Of a stretch of 64,000 nt of DNA, positions 25,668 through 35,741 are shown in pieces. The notes under the pieces are model-generated. The model saw only the letters and a list, made by a program, of their open reading frames with translations, was not told where the DNA came from and did not search any database. Positions within the stretch are counted from its first letter, which is position 1, and the number at the start of each line of letters is the position of its first letter. The translations under genes and the position numbers were made by a program. This stretch comes from Roseofilum casamattae BLCC-M143 (GTDB lineage: Bacteria > Cyanobacteriota > Cyanobacteriia > Cyanobacteriales > Desertifilaceae). The stretch covers positions 90,261-154,260 of the forward strand of contig NZ_JAQOSQ010000012.1 in the NCBI RefSeq assembly GCF_030068455.1, written 5' to 3'.

Positions 25668-27521
25668 CTATTCGGGTAATTGAGGCAAAGTATATCCTAT
25701 TTTTTGTAAACCATTACGGAATTTAGTTACCGATCCTATGGGTACAATTAAACGGGATTCCCCAGCTAAGAAACAAAACTTTTTAGTTCGGGAATCGTTA
25801 GCAATTAAGACTGCTAACGTGGAGTCAATACATTCAATAACTCTGCAAGATCCTATGTCTTTTAAACTGCTAGTTCTTAATAACACATCATCTAAAAATT
25901 GCTCGACGGTTTGAGGTAGAGGTTCGGCAGTTCGCGCCTTTAAAAATTCCGTCAGTTCTTCGATGGAACGTCCTTCAGCAGCAGCTTTCAGCAATTTAGG
26001 TAACTCTAAACGCCAAACGACATCAGACACTTTTTGCGCGTATAAATCCAACACTAAGGCATCTGCGGCACTCAAAGAACCCGACACCGCCACAATTTCT
26101 TGATTGGGTAACACCTGCAAAACCGGACGCAATTCCAACGGTGCTGGCGTATAATGAGCTTCTAAATTCAAACAATAAGCTCCCAAGGGAGTTAAGCGGA
26201 AATACATCAAGCCATCATAACGACTGAGAAATTCCAAATCATCTGCACCCCAATTTCCACGATAATCATCCCGTGCTGCGACAGGAGAAATATAGGCCAC
26301 ATCCACTATACCTAAAGTCGCTGCATACTCAAACAACAAACAGAGAACATACCGGCCTTGCAACATGCTCCAGTTGTGAAACCCATCATAGCCTAAACTG
26401 CCGTATTCTTTTTCATAGATATAGAGATTCCAAGGATCGTGAGTAATTTCTAATCCATAATTCTCCCCTTGCATATAACTGAAGAAATCATCGACCTCAA
26501 TCCAGCGATCGACAGGACATTTAGTCAGAGCTTGAACAATACTCTCTCGTCGCTTCGGGACAGCAGTCATTGTTCTATGTTTCGTTTGCCCTTTGATTAT
26601 ATTAATCCGTCTGAATTCATCTAATATGTTCGTTTTCAACCATTTTTGCCAAATAGTTTTAATTGTTTTTGCTGGAGAGTCAGTCAGCGCTTTTTGGCCG
26701 GCTTTAGTTAATTTTATTTTTTTGCCAAAGAAATCGGCTAAACCTCCTGCTTGTACCAGCATTGCCCAGCCAAAGGCACGAATGGAACCAATTTCGTCAT
26801 AAACAGGAGGATTATCTTTGTTCTCGATATCCGTGTAATAGTCTCCTCCTTCCAGAATAGAAGTAAGGGTTCTTAGAGTTGCGGCTGAAGGTAAACGAGT
26901 TTTCTCACTAACCGACACCTTACCCAGATCGATGAGTCGCAGTACGGCTAATAATTCCTGGGGGGCACTTCTTTCTCTCAATCCTTCTTCGAGGGGTATT
27001 TCTTTTTTGTGCTGGGTACGTTCGCAAGTCTCGTAGTTAAATTGTTGCCAACGTTGCTCGATGATGAGAGGAAGTTCTGAGTAAGACTGAAGTACCATTG
27101 CTGCTGGAGGCGGCACGAACCTCCGCAAAGTTTCCTTAAGTTCTAGAGGCATTCCAGAGGTGTATATGAACAATCCTAAAGTAGAGATTGTTTTTAGAGT
27201 ACCATACTGGGGATGCCGAGTACCAAAATCAGGAGACTGTCCGTATTTTGCTCGAAAACGGCTATGCTCGAAGTGACTGTCGGGTGAGTGTGCAACTTCG
27301 GCAACTGCGGCTTGTTGCAGGGAGTCTAACTTGTCCCATAAAAATCGCAGTTTTTGGCCGTGTGAGTGTTCTTCAATTAAGGCAATAATTTCCGCTTTGC
27401 GAGTTGGCTTCTTATCTGTTGAAAGGTTTGGGAGAAGCAGTTTCAGTTGGTCAACAGTGTATTTGTTTAGTGCTTCCTTAATGGTGGCAAAACTAATGTA
27501 ATGATTTTGATAGTAAGACAT
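25668..27521 (-). CDS. XPB-partner protein with helicase-associated domain
   Basis: 617 residues, no nucleotide-binding motif seen. The N-terminus has winged-helix-like helices (TVDQLKLLLPNLS and TRKAEIIALIEEH), and the C-terminal third matches the helicase-associated/XPB-Ssl2 N-terminal domain (LQVLPNQEIVAVSGSLSAAD, then GSCRVIECIDSTLAVLIAND). Such proteins sit next to bacterial XPB helicases and probably provide DNA binding. GGAG lies seven bases before ATG 27521. It is the upstream gene of the pair, separated from the helicase by 16 bases. Confidence 0.82.
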   Translation of the reverse strand: MSYYQNHYISFATIKEALNKYTVDQLKLLLPNLSTDKKPTRKAEIIALIEEHSHGQKLRFLWDKLDSLQQAAVAEVAHSPDSHFEHSRFRAKYGQSPDFGTRHPQYGTLKTISTLGLFIYTSGMPLELKETLRRFVPPPAAMVLQSYSELPLIIEQRWQQFNYETCERTQHKKEIPLEEGLRERSAPQELLAVLRLIDLGKVSVSEKTRLPSAATLRTLTSILEGGDYYTDIENKDNPPVYDEIGSIRAFGWAMLVQAGGLADFFGKKIKLTKAGQKALTDSPAKTIKTIWQKWLKTNILDEFRRINIIKGQTKHRTMTAVPKRRESIVQALTKCPVDRWIEVDDFFSYMQGENYGLEITHDPWNLYIYEKEYGSLGYDGFHNWSMLQGRYVLCLLFEYAATLGIVDVAYISPVAARDDYRGNWGADDLEFLSRYDGLMYFRLTPLGAYCLNLEAHYTPAPLELRPVLQVLPNQEIVAVSGSLSAADALVLDLYAQKVSDVVWRLELPKLLKAAAEGRSIEELTEFLKARTAEPLPQTVEQFLDDVLLRTSSLKDIGSCRVIECIDSTLAVLIANDSRTKKFCFLAGESRLIVPIGSVTKFRNGLQKIGYTLPQLPE

Positions 27522-27559
27522 TCCATACTCCGTTACGATCGCACAACGCCATTTTTCAC

Positions 27560-27742
27560 TTAGCTGCTTCGGGAAGCTAATGTAGACTTTTTAGCTTTAA
27601 ATAGAGATCGATCGCCACGATGGAAAGCGATCGTGCCTTCAACTTCATTGCTGCTAATTAACCGCAGCCATCCGCTACCACTGGCGTCGTCCATCTCATC
27701 CATTCCTTCCCAGGTAAACGAAAATCGTTCTACTATGGTCAA
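27560..27742 (-). CDS. Small conserved-looking hypothetical protein
   Basis: 60 residues with TWEGMDEMDDASGSGWLRL and EGTIAFHRGDRSLFKAKK. This resembles a small bacterial family with the pattern W-x-G-x-D-E-x-D-x-x-S-G-x-G-W followed by F-H-x-G-D, which I recall but cannot name. The only in-frame start upstream is TTG 27742, two codons after a stop. A TATGAT sequence lies just before. It could be a real small gene with a TTG start or the end of a decayed one. It is 39 bases downstream of the XPB operon's start, on the same strand but upstream of it. Confidence 0.5.
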   Translation of the reverse strand: MTIVERFSFTWEGMDEMDDASGSGWLRLISSNEVEGTIAFHRGDRSLFKAKKSTLASRSS

Positions 27743-27891
27743 ATCTTATCATAAGCAAAGTTACAGACAAGAAAAAGGACAGAGCGGGGTTTTGGTTTCA
27801 CTTCAGGCAACTCAACCGAGATCGGCGATCGCATTTTCTTCAGTCGTCGGGCGATCGGTTTCGCCTATTTGAGGTTCGGGTATGTCTGGTG

Positions 27892-30800
27892 CTATGGCAA
27901 AGCGATCGCAAACTCGGTTCCTTTGCCCAGTTGGGAAGTACAAGCGATCGTACCGCCATGCTTTTCTTCGACGATCTGACGAGCGATCGCCATTCCCAAT
28001 CCCGTGCCTTTCCCCACCCCTTTCGTGGTAAATCCTTGCTCGAAAATCCGCTGTTTGACTTCTTCTGGCATTCCCACTCCGTTATCTGCAATCCGAATAA
28101 CGACTTCTGCGGATGTGGCAGATGTCGCGATGGTAATCCGGTTGGCATTGGCGGCAATCTCCTCAAAACTCCGTCCTGCGTTTCCTTCGTCTAATGCATC
28201 GATGGCGTTAGCAATCAGATTCATAAACACCTGATTGAGTTGTCCGGGAAAGCATCGCACTTCCGGAATGTTGCCGTATTCTTTGATGATTGCGATCGCC
28301 GGACGCTCTTCGTTTGCTTTGAGGCGATGCTTGAGAATCAGGAGGGTACTATCGATACCATCGTGAAGATTAAAGGGAACTTTGTGTTCTTTGTCCGTTC
28401 TCGAAAACGTGCGCAAACTGGTGCTGATATGAGCAATGCGATCGACTCCCAGTTTCATCGAATCGATCAGTTTGGGTAAGTCTTCTCGCAGAAAGTCTAA
28501 GTCAATGGCTTCGATTTCTTCTTCCAGCTCTTCATCGGGATTGGGGAGTTTCTCCTGATATAAGTCAATTAACCCGAACAAATCTTGCACGTAATCTCGA
28601 GCGGGTTGGAGATTGCCGCCAATAAAACCCACGGGATTGTTGATTTCGTGAGCTACACCCGCCACGAGATTTCCCAAAGCCGACATTTTCTCGCTTTGCA
28701 CCATTTGCAGTTGAGCTTGTTTCAACTCTTCCAAAGAGATTTCGAGTTTTTGGGCATAGTCTTGCGCTCGTTGAGCGTGATTTTGAGCTTGCTGGTAAAG
28801 TCGGGCATTTTCAATGGAAATGGCAGCTTGGGAACAGATTAAATTGAGCACTTCCACTCGTTCTGGTGTAAAGGCTCCCGTACTGAGATTGTTCTCCAGG
28901 TAAAGGATACCTCGGAGCTGACCTTGGTTAAGAATGGGAGTACAGAATAGGCTTTTCGGTTGCTGTTGTCTCAGATAGCGATCGCCCTCGAAGCGAGTAT
29001 CTTTTTCGACTCGATCGAGTAGGATCGTCTCTTGGGTGCGTTGGACGATGCGAACAATGCTAACAGGAAGAGTCCGAGCATTATTGAGAGGAGTAACAGA
29101 TAACTCGCAGGTTTCCTTGATGCACTGAGCGACCACTTCCCAGGTTCCAGCATTTTTCAAGACTAATGTACCTTTATCGGCTCCAGCATTTTCAATGAGG
29201 ATTTGCATCAGTTGGGAGAGCAAGGCTTCCAGTTCAATTTCACCTGAGAGTGCTTGGGAGGCCTTGATGGCGGCCGAGATATCGAGAAGGGCAGTCGTGT
29301 TGTAGGTAGAAGTGTGAAGAGTTTGCTTGGAGGTGAGGGTGGTGATAGCGTTGAGGGATAGAGACGATTGGGGTTGTTGGAGGATGGGGGCCAGCAGTTG
29401 GGGATAGGTGGCTTCGAGATGGTCGGTTTTGGCTTTGGCTCCCCAGCGTGCGTAGCAGTAGTAGGCTTCGACCATGTAGGTTTGGGCGATTTTTTCTTTG
29501 CCCCAATTGAGGTAGAATTTGGCAGCAAGTTCGTTAGCGAGGGCTTCTTCTTGGATATATTCATTTTCTTTGGCTCCAGCTATGGCGCGATCGTACAGTT
29601 CGATCGCTTCTATCTTATTGCCAAGAATTCGCTGCCTTTCAGCTTCTACTAGATCGGCTTTATGCTGGTAGTTCATAGGGGCATTGCGCGCCCATAAATC
29701 TAGGCGATCGCTCCAATTTTTAGCACTATCATGATGTTTCTTTTTCTCGCGACTTTTTGTCATTTCCTCTGCAGCTAAATGAGTTAGACTTGCAAACAAT
29801 GCAAATTCTGGCAAAACAGGGTGACCGCCAATAGAATAGATGTACTTATTACCTTCTTCCGTTGATTTCACTGCTTCAAAAATACGACCAAATAAATAAT
29901 TCAAATGAATCTTACTAAAATAATGAATAGACAACCCTAACAAGTTTTTGTTTTCCTGAAATTCTTTAATCGCTACATCTTCATCGTAAAAATCTCCCTT
30001 TAAAGACCAAGGATTGTTACTTGAATTCATTAAATTTAGCACCACTTGTAGCTGACAGTCAGCATACTTTGCAGAGACTTCACATTGAATCGAGCGAGTA
30101 AATTCTATCGTTCTTTCAAATTCTGGCTTGAGCTGTTCAAGTTCTCTACCAACTCCGAACAACAGTCGCATTCTATTTGTCAAAGCATACATGGAAAACT
30201 CTAAATCGCCAACTTCCAAACCAATTTGATAAGCATCGATTAAATAAGAAAGACTATTACGGCTACGTTCTCTCCAAAAAGAGACATAACTATAAAAATT
30301 ATTTAGGACAATAATATGACATCCTTTATCCTGTTGCCGTTCCATCAATTTTTTGGCAAGTTGCCCATATTGATATCCAGCGGCAAAATTGTCAACACCG
30401 GGGTTACACAGAACCAAAGCATAATTGACATAAGCAACCGGGGTACCGGTTGTGTTCCCATATTCTAGAGACAGTAAAATGCCCTGACAAGAAATCAGAG
30501 GTAACAAACTCGGACGACCAAAATAGCTCAAGGGAATCATGCGCGATAGAATCCGCATTGCAGATAGCGTTGCCGGATCGATCATCTCGGGAAAATCTAG
30601 TATTGCTTCTGAGGAGAAAGGTGTGAGAGCTTTTTGGGTTCGGTCTAACCAAGCACCAATTTCCGCAGTATCTGGATTATCTGGTAAATCGACCCCCAAC
30701 AATTTCAAGCACATTAAACCAACATGAATACCTTCAATAAATTGATTCCGTACTGAATGAGCTTGTAGCTGAGTTTCGTATATTTTAATTTTATCTAAAA

Positions 30801-33273
30801 GATTAGACGCAGACTGCAGAACAGTATTTCCGAACTGTTCCATGAACTTAAAGTCTCCTTGAAGATAACTGACTTCTGTCGCTTCTACATACAAATCTAG
30901 CGTTAGTTTATATTCGGTCTGCCAAGAATCTTCTGCTAGCATTTCAATTCCTCTGCTTAAGTACTCAAAAGCTGCTGAGTAAGCGGTGCATATTTTTGCT
31001 TTTTTTCCAGCGATTAAATTCAATTTAGCTAGCTCATATTGCTGAGATTTTTGAGTCATAAATTCCAATCCAAGATTAAGATGACAGACAATCTCAAATA
31101 TCTTTTCTTCTATCTGTAAATTTGATATTTTATTGAGTAAAAGATGACCAATATTAAAGTGAGTTAAGAGCTTTTTTTTCTCAGGAATGAGGGTATAAGC
31201 AGCTTGTTGAACGCGATCGTGTAAAAATCGATAGCCAACAAAGATATCCTCTGACGGTTTCTCACCGGGTTCCCCAGACTGAAAAAACTTATAGGCTTGA
31301 GTAATCGGGATGATTAAGCCTTCTCGTAAGGCAGTCCACAAGTCTGTTGCCACTACCTCTACAGAGGACTCGCTGACAATGGCTAAGGTTTCTAAATCAA
31401 ATTGATTGCCAATACAAGCCGCTAACTTCAATACCTCTTGGGTTGCCTCTGGTAACTTCTGCAAGCGTGTCGTCATAAACTCCACCACATCATCAATCAG
31501 CGCTGCATCTCGCACCTGAACTAAATCGCATTCCCAATATCCCACATCTGCATTGAAGAGAATCAATTCATCTTCATATAACCCTTTCAAAAACTGGGTG
31601 GTAAAAAACGGATTCCCCTTGGTCTTTTGATAGACTAGTTCTGTCAAGGGTTGAGCCAAGTAAGATGAGCAACTGAGGGTTTCGGCGATTAATTGATTAA
31701 TATTATGGGTGGGCAAAGGAGCTAGGGTCAGGGTTGAAATGGCTGCACTTTCTTTCTCTAGCTCCCCTAAAGTTAACATCAGAAGGTGGCCGGGAAAAAC
31801 CTCATTATCTCGATAGGCTCCGAGCAAGAGTAAATACCCTCGATCGCGATCGCCCATCAATACCTTTATTAAATTCAATGAAGCTGAATCGGCCCATTGC
31901 AAGTCATCGAGAAACATCACTAAGGGATGCTCTGGGGTAGTGAAGACGGCAATGAATTTCTCAAACAGGAGATTGAACCGATTCTGGGCAGCCGTGCCTG
32001 AAAGCTCGGTTGCCACGGGCTGCGAGCCAATGACACGCTCGAGTTCCGGAATCACATCAATCAGCACCTGACCGTTCTCACCCACGGCTTTGAGAATCTT
32101 GGCTTTCCAATTGGCTAGTTCTTCCTCGGACTCGCTGAGCATTTGCCCCATCAAATCGCGGAATGCCCCGACGAAGGCACTGAAGGGAATGTTGCGATTG
32201 AATTGGTCGTATTTCCCTTTGATGAAGTAGCCTCGTTGGCGGACGATGGGTTTGTGAACTTCGTTGACCACAGCGGTTTTACCAATGCCCGAAAATCCCG
32301 CCACCAGGATCGTTTCCGTTGCACCATTGGCAACCCGCTCAAAGGCATCGAGCAAGGTTTGGACTTCTCCTTCGCGTCCGTAGAGTTTTTCGGGGATGAT
32401 GAAGCGATCGCAAATATCCCGCTCTCCCAACTCAAACTCCTCAATCTTCCCAGTTTCTTGCCACTGAGAGAGACACTTCTCTAAGTCGTATTTCAACCCC
32501 AGGGCACTCTGATACCGGTCTTCGGCATTCTTGGCCATCAACTTCATCACCAGATTGGAAATCGCTTGAGGAAAAGAACCCTCATTCTCCAATCCCATAG
32601 GAGATTTGGCGATGTGGCAGTGTACCAATTCCATGGGGTCGTCACTTTGGAATGGCAATTCTCCCGCAAGCAACTCATAGAAGGTTACACCCAAAGAATA
32701 GAAATCGGTGCGGTAGTCTATTCCTCGGTTCATCCGTCCGGTTTGTTCTGGGGAGATGTAGGCCAGGGTTCCCTCTAAAACGTTAGGATTGCTAATTTGT
32801 AGGGTTTCTTTGGGCAGTAGAGACGAGATAGAAAAGTCAATCAATTTGACCTGTTTGGTCTGGGGATGGATGAGAATGTTGGCGGGTTTGATGTCTTTGT
32901 GGATGACCCGATTTTGATAGAGTCCGTGGAGAATTTCGGTCAGTTGAATGGCAATAGCGAGGAAGTCCGGGAGGGAGAATTCTTTTTGTTTCCATTCTCC
33001 TAGAGAAATATAACCATCATCGGGCATCACCAGAGCATAACCATGGCCGTGGGTTTCCAGAGATAAAGGTTTGACGATTCCAGGCAGGTCGAGATTTTTG
33101 GCAATGGTATATTGGTTGCGGAATTGAAGCAGTTCGTTGAAACTGGGGTATTCGTTTCGCAGGAATTTGATGACGACGGGTTGGCGATCGGTGGTGCGAG
33201 TGCCTCGATAGACAAGGGTGCGAGTCCCTTGATAGAGGGTTTCGCTGAGGTGATAGCCCGGAAGATTCGTCAT
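27892..33273 (-). CDS. Giant Ser/Thr kinase - AAA - GAF - histidine kinase
   Basis: 1793 residues. Residues 1-270: Ser/Thr kinase with Lys36 (VVIKFL), IHKDIKPAN (Asp127) and DFS (146-148) in place of DFG. Residues about 300-640: AAA/NACHT-like ATPase (GFSGIGKT near 328; FLDDLQWAD as Walker B). About 650-1290: helical repeats. About 1330-1480: GAF domain (GTLVLKNAG...). About 1500-1530: coiled coil. Then the H-box GVAHEINNP and an HATPase_c domain with NLIANAIDA and DNGVGMPEE. This is the cyanobacterial/fungal-like multi-sensor kinase class. No receiver domain or response regulator is in or beside it. ATG 33273 is preferred over TTG 33285. Ligand unknown. Confidence 0.9.
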   Translation of the reverse strand: MTNLPGYHLSETLYQGTRTLVYRGTRTTDRQPVVIKFLRNEYPSFNELLQFRNQYTIAKNLDLPGIVKPLSLETHGHGYALVMPDDGYISLGEWKQKEFSLPDFLAIAIQLTEILHGLYQNRVIHKDIKPANILIHPQTKQVKLIDFSISSLLPKETLQISNPNVLEGTLAYISPEQTGRMNRGIDYRTDFYSLGVTFYELLAGELPFQSDDPMELVHCHIAKSPMGLENEGSFPQAISNLVMKLMAKNAEDRYQSALGLKYDLEKCLSQWQETGKIEEFELGERDICDRFIIPEKLYGREGEVQTLLDAFERVANGATETILVAGFSGIGKTAVVNEVHKPIVRQRGYFIKGKYDQFNRNIPFSAFVGAFRDLMGQMLSESEEELANWKAKILKAVGENGQVLIDVIPELERVIGSQPVATELSGTAAQNRFNLLFEKFIAVFTTPEHPLVMFLDDLQWADSASLNLIKVLMGDRDRGYLLLLGAYRDNEVFPGHLLMLTLGELEKESAAISTLTLAPLPTHNINQLIAETLSCSSYLAQPLTELVYQKTKGNPFFTTQFLKGLYEDELILFNADVGYWECDLVQVRDAALIDDVVEFMTTRLQKLPEATQEVLKLAACIGNQFDLETLAIVSESSVEVVATDLWTALREGLIIPITQAYKFFQSGEPGEKPSEDIFVGYRFLHDRVQQAAYTLIPEKKKLLTHFNIGHLLLNKISNLQIEEKIFEIVCHLNLGLEFMTQKSQQYELAKLNLIAGKKAKICTAYSAAFEYLSRGIEMLAEDSWQTEYKLTLDLYVEATEVSYLQGDFKFMEQFGNTVLQSASNLLDKIKIYETQLQAHSVRNQFIEGIHVGLMCLKLLGVDLPDNPDTAEIGAWLDRTQKALTPFSSEAILDFPEMIDPATLSAMRILSRMIPLSYFGRPSLLPLISCQGILLSLEYGNTTGTPVAYVNYALVLCNPGVDNFAAGYQYGQLAKKLMERQQDKGCHIIVLNNFYSYVSFWRERSRNSLSYLIDAYQIGLEVGDLEFSMYALTNRMRLLFGVGRELEQLKPEFERTIEFTRSIQCEVSAKYADCQLQVVLNLMNSSNNPWSLKGDFYDEDVAIKEFQENKNLLGLSIHYFSKIHLNYLFGRIFEAVKSTEEGNKYIYSIGGHPVLPEFALFASLTHLAAEEMTKSREKKKHHDSAKNWSDRLDLWARNAPMNYQHKADLVEAERQRILGNKIEAIELYDRAIAGAKENEYIQEEALANELAAKFYLNWGKEKIAQTYMVEAYYCYARWGAKAKTDHLEATYPQLLAPILQQPQSSLSLNAITTLTSKQTLHTSTYNTTALLDISAAIKASQALSGEIELEALLSQLMQILIENAGADKGTLVLKNAGTWEVVAQCIKETCELSVTPLNNARTLPVSIVRIVQRTQETILLDRVEKDTRFEGDRYLRQQQPKSLFCTPILNQGQLRGILYLENNLSTGAFTPERVEVLNLICSQAAISIENARLYQQAQNHAQRAQDYAQKLEISLEELKQAQLQMVQSEKMSALGNLVAGVAHEINNPVGFIGGNLQPARDYVQDLFGLIDLYQEKLPNPDEELEEEIEAIDLDFLREDLPKLIDSMKLGVDRIAHISTSLRTFSRTDKEHKVPFNLHDGIDSTLLILKHRLKANEERPAIAIIKEYGNIPEVRCFPGQLNQVFMNLIANAIDALDEGNAGRSFEEIAANANRITIATSATSAEVVIRIADNGVGMPEEVKQRIFEQGFTTKGVGKGTGLGMAIARQIVEEKHGGTIACTSQLGKGTEFAIALP

Positions 33274-33528
33274 GGTCGTGTTCAAGTAGACTGCCTTCTT
33301 CCAATATGGCTTTTACGATCGCTCTCATCCATGACTTGAATCACGTTCGAGCGCGCGGCAATTATTCCTCGCCAACTTATACATGGGCTTGAGAGCAAAC
33401 TCAGCTCGGATTTTGACGGCAAACGACTGGGGTTGCGGCTCCGCTAATGGTTTGCATAAGTTAACACTCTAGGGGCGATCGCATTCCGTACAATAATGAA
33501 AGCATAACTGGCTAAATGTAACCGACTT

Positions 33529-35178
33529 ATGACTCGATCGCAGCCCGAAGCTATCTGGATTTACGATACGACTCTCCGAGATGGCGCTCAACGAGAAGGA
33601 ATGGCTTTGTCCCTAGAAGATAAATTGCAGATTGCCCGCCGTTTGGATAAATTGGGCATTCCGTTTATTGAAGGAGGCTGGCCGGGAGCGAACCCGAAGG
33701 ACGTACAATTTTTCTGGCACTTGCAAGAAGAACCGCTAGAGAATGCCAAACTGGTGGCATTTTGTTCGACTCGCCGCCCCCACAAGTCGGCGGCGGAAGA
33801 CAAGATGCTGCAAGCGATTTTGGCGGCAGGAACGGAATGGGTGACCTTTTTTGGTAAATCTTGGGATTTGCACGTGACAGAGGGCTTGCATACGACGCTG
33901 GACGAGAATTTGGCCATGATTGAAGATACGGCTCGGTATTTGCGATCGCAAGGTCGTCGAGTTATTTACGATGCCGAACATTGGTTTGATGGTTACCGGA
34001 AAAATCCAGATTATGCCCTGCAAACCTTGGATCGAGCCGTTGCCGGAGGCGCGGAATGGGTAGTGCTCTGCGATACTAACGGCGGCACGCTTCCCCATCA
34101 ACTCGCCCAGATCGTGGGCGAGGTGAAAGACCATTTCGAGCGCCGTAATTACCGCATCCCTCTCGGTATTCATCCGCACAATGACTCGGATATGGCAGTA
34201 GCGAATGCGATCGCAGCAGTGCAAGAAGGTGCGACCATGGTACAAGGAACGATTAATGGCTATGGAGAGCGCTGCGGCAATGCCAATCTCTGCTCGGTAA
34301 TTCCCAATTTGCAGTTAAAGTTAGGCTATTCTTGTCTAGCAGACGAAGAATTAGTTAACCTGACGGAAACCAGTCGTTTAGTCAGCGAAGTGGTGAACCT
34401 CGCTCCCGACGACCACGCGCCGTTTGTCGGACGTTCGGCATTTGCACATAAGGGTGGCATTCACGTTTCCGCCGTAGCGCGCAACCCCTTAACTTACGAA
34501 CATTTAACCCCAGAAAGTATTGGCAATCAACGGCGCATTGTAATTTCCGATCAAGCGGGATTGAGTAATGTGTTGGCGAAAGCGCGCAGCTTTGGTATTG
34601 AGTTAGAAAAAAACGACCCTGCCTGTCGGCAAATTTTGCAGCGACTGAAAGAATTAGAGCATCAAGGCTATCAATTTGAAGGTGCAGAAGCGAGTTTTGA
34701 ACTGTTAATGCGATCGGCGTTAGGACAGTCTCAATCTTGGTTTACGATTCAAGGATTTCAGGTTCATTGCGATATGGGAGCGCCGACTCCCGACCCGACG
34801 ATGACGAGCAATGCGCTAGCGACGATTAAAGTGAAAGTGGGCGATCGCAATTTACTCGAAGTCGCCGAAGGAAACGGCCCGGTGGCCGCTCTCGATGCCG
34901 CTCTGCGCAAAGCATTGGTGAAATTCTATCCGGAAGTCGGTAACTTCTATCTCACCGATTATAAGGTACGGATTTTGGATGGAACTGCCGGAACCTCTGC
35001 CAAAACTCGCGTCTTAATTGAGTCGAGCGATGGGACAACCCGTTGGAAAACTGTTGGAGTCTCCACAAATATTCTCGATGCGTCCTATCAAGCGGTAGTA
35101 GAAGCGTTGGAATATGGGTTGTTTTTAACGCTGTCATCGCAAACTGAGGAGAGTACTGTGGGAGCGATCGTAACTTAG
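33529..35178 (+). CDS. cimA: (R)-citramalate synthase
   Basis: 549 residues of the LeuA/homocitrate synthase superfamily. The TIM-barrel start is YDTTLRDGAQREG; VLCDTNGGTLPHQ and GIHPHNDSDMAVANAI are metal and substrate motifs. The C-terminal LeuA-type allosteric domain runs from about 420 (TNILDASYQAVVEALEYG). It joins pyruvate and acetyl-CoA to give citramalate, the threonine-independent route to isoleucine used by cyanobacteria. A TACAAT box lies at 33489-33494, 35 bases before the start. A terminator follows the gene. It could be mis-called 2-isopropylmalate synthase, but the GGWPGANP motif and length support CimA. Confidence 0.9.
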   Translation: MTRSQPEAIWIYDTTLRDGAQREGMALSLEDKLQIARRLDKLGIPFIEGGWPGANPKDVQFFWHLQEEPLENAKLVAFCSTRRPHKSAAEDKMLQAILAAGTEWVTFFGKSWDLHVTEGLHTTLDENLAMIEDTARYLRSQGRRVIYDAEHWFDGYRKNPDYALQTLDRAVAGGAEWVVLCDTNGGTLPHQLAQIVGEVKDHFERRNYRIPLGIHPHNDSDMAVANAIAAVQEGATMVQGTINGYGERCGNANLCSVIPNLQLKLGYSCLADEELVNLTETSRLVSEVVNLAPDDHAPFVGRSAFAHKGGIHVSAVARNPLTYEHLTPESIGNQRRIVISDQAGLSNVLAKARSFGIELEKNDPACRQILQRLKELEHQGYQFEGAEASFELLMRSALGQSQSWFTIQGFQVHCDMGAPTPDPTMTSNALATIKVKVGDRNLLEVAEGNGPVAALDAALRKALVKFYPEVGNFYLTDYKVRILDGTAGTSAKTRVLIESSDGTTRWKTVGVSTNILDASYQAVVEALEYGLFLTLSSQTEESTVGAIVT

Positions 35179-35245
35179 CTCTAATTGCCATTCTCTCGTT
35201 ACGATCGGCAAAATGGGGTTAGTTTTTAAAAACAGAAATCTTGTA

Positions 35246-35270
35246 GGGTGGAAGATCTCCGCCTTTTTTA
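35246..35270 (+). terminator. Rho-independent terminator after cimA
   Basis: GGTGGA (35247-35252) pairs with TCCGCC (35258-35263) across a five-base loop, with one G-T pair, and is followed by TTTTTTA. The upstream part GTAGGGTGG is related to the dispersed GTAGGGTGGG repeat. Confidence 0.75.
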
Positions 35271-35324
35271 TTCAGCGATCGCACATCCGAGTCCATTTCT
35301 CCATGCTGAATATCTATCATTAAA

Positions 35325-35741
35325 TTAATCATTACTTGGCATAATCACCGGAATAGTTTGATTTCGGTGTTTGCGATAAATTGTAAAATCGCTATCTAGT
35401 GTTAAAATTGCACTATCGTTATAAAGTTCACTCATCCTGACTAAACAAGCATCTGCTAGAGACATTGGCACAGAGGTATAGCGCCGCATGAGGCTTTCTA
35501 CAGTTTCAATTTCTGAATGCAGGCTAAAGGAAATAACAATATGTCCTTGCCCGATCAGTCTCAATATCGTTTCTTGACCATGATAAACTCTTTGGGCCAG
35601 AAAACAAGCTTCTGTAATGACAGCTTCATTAGTTAATAGTGGAGATCTGACTTGAGAGAGTTGAGATACTGCCCAGTGATGATATTTATCTTTCAGCATC
35701 AAATAGGCAATCAACACTCCTGTATCTAAAATAACCGTCAT
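35325..35741 (-). CDS. PIN-domain toxin (VapC-like ribonuclease)
   Basis: 138 residues. The PIN fold acidic residues are in place: Asp6 (VILDTGVLIAYL), Glu44 region (NEAVITEACFLA), Asp97 (SLADACLV) and Asp116/118 (TLDSDFTIYR). VapC-type toxins are Mg-dependent endoribonucleases that cut tRNA or rRNA. Its ATG overlaps the stop of the antitoxin gene by one base (TAATG), so the two are coupled, antitoxin first. This is a complete type II toxin-antitoxin module. Confidence 0.85.
   Translation of the reverse strand: MTVILDTGVLIAYLMLKDKYHHWAVSQLSQVRSPLLTNEAVITEACFLAQRVYHGQETILRLIGQGHIVISFSLHSEIETVESLMRRYTSVPMSLADACLVRMSELYNDSAILTLDSDFTIYRKHRNQTIPVIMPSND

Noticed and set aside
29368..29652. Plus-strand frame opposite the kinase GAF/linker region
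   Set aside because: It mirrors a low-complexity stretch of the kinase gene; the kinase frame is continuous with conserved domains on both sides.
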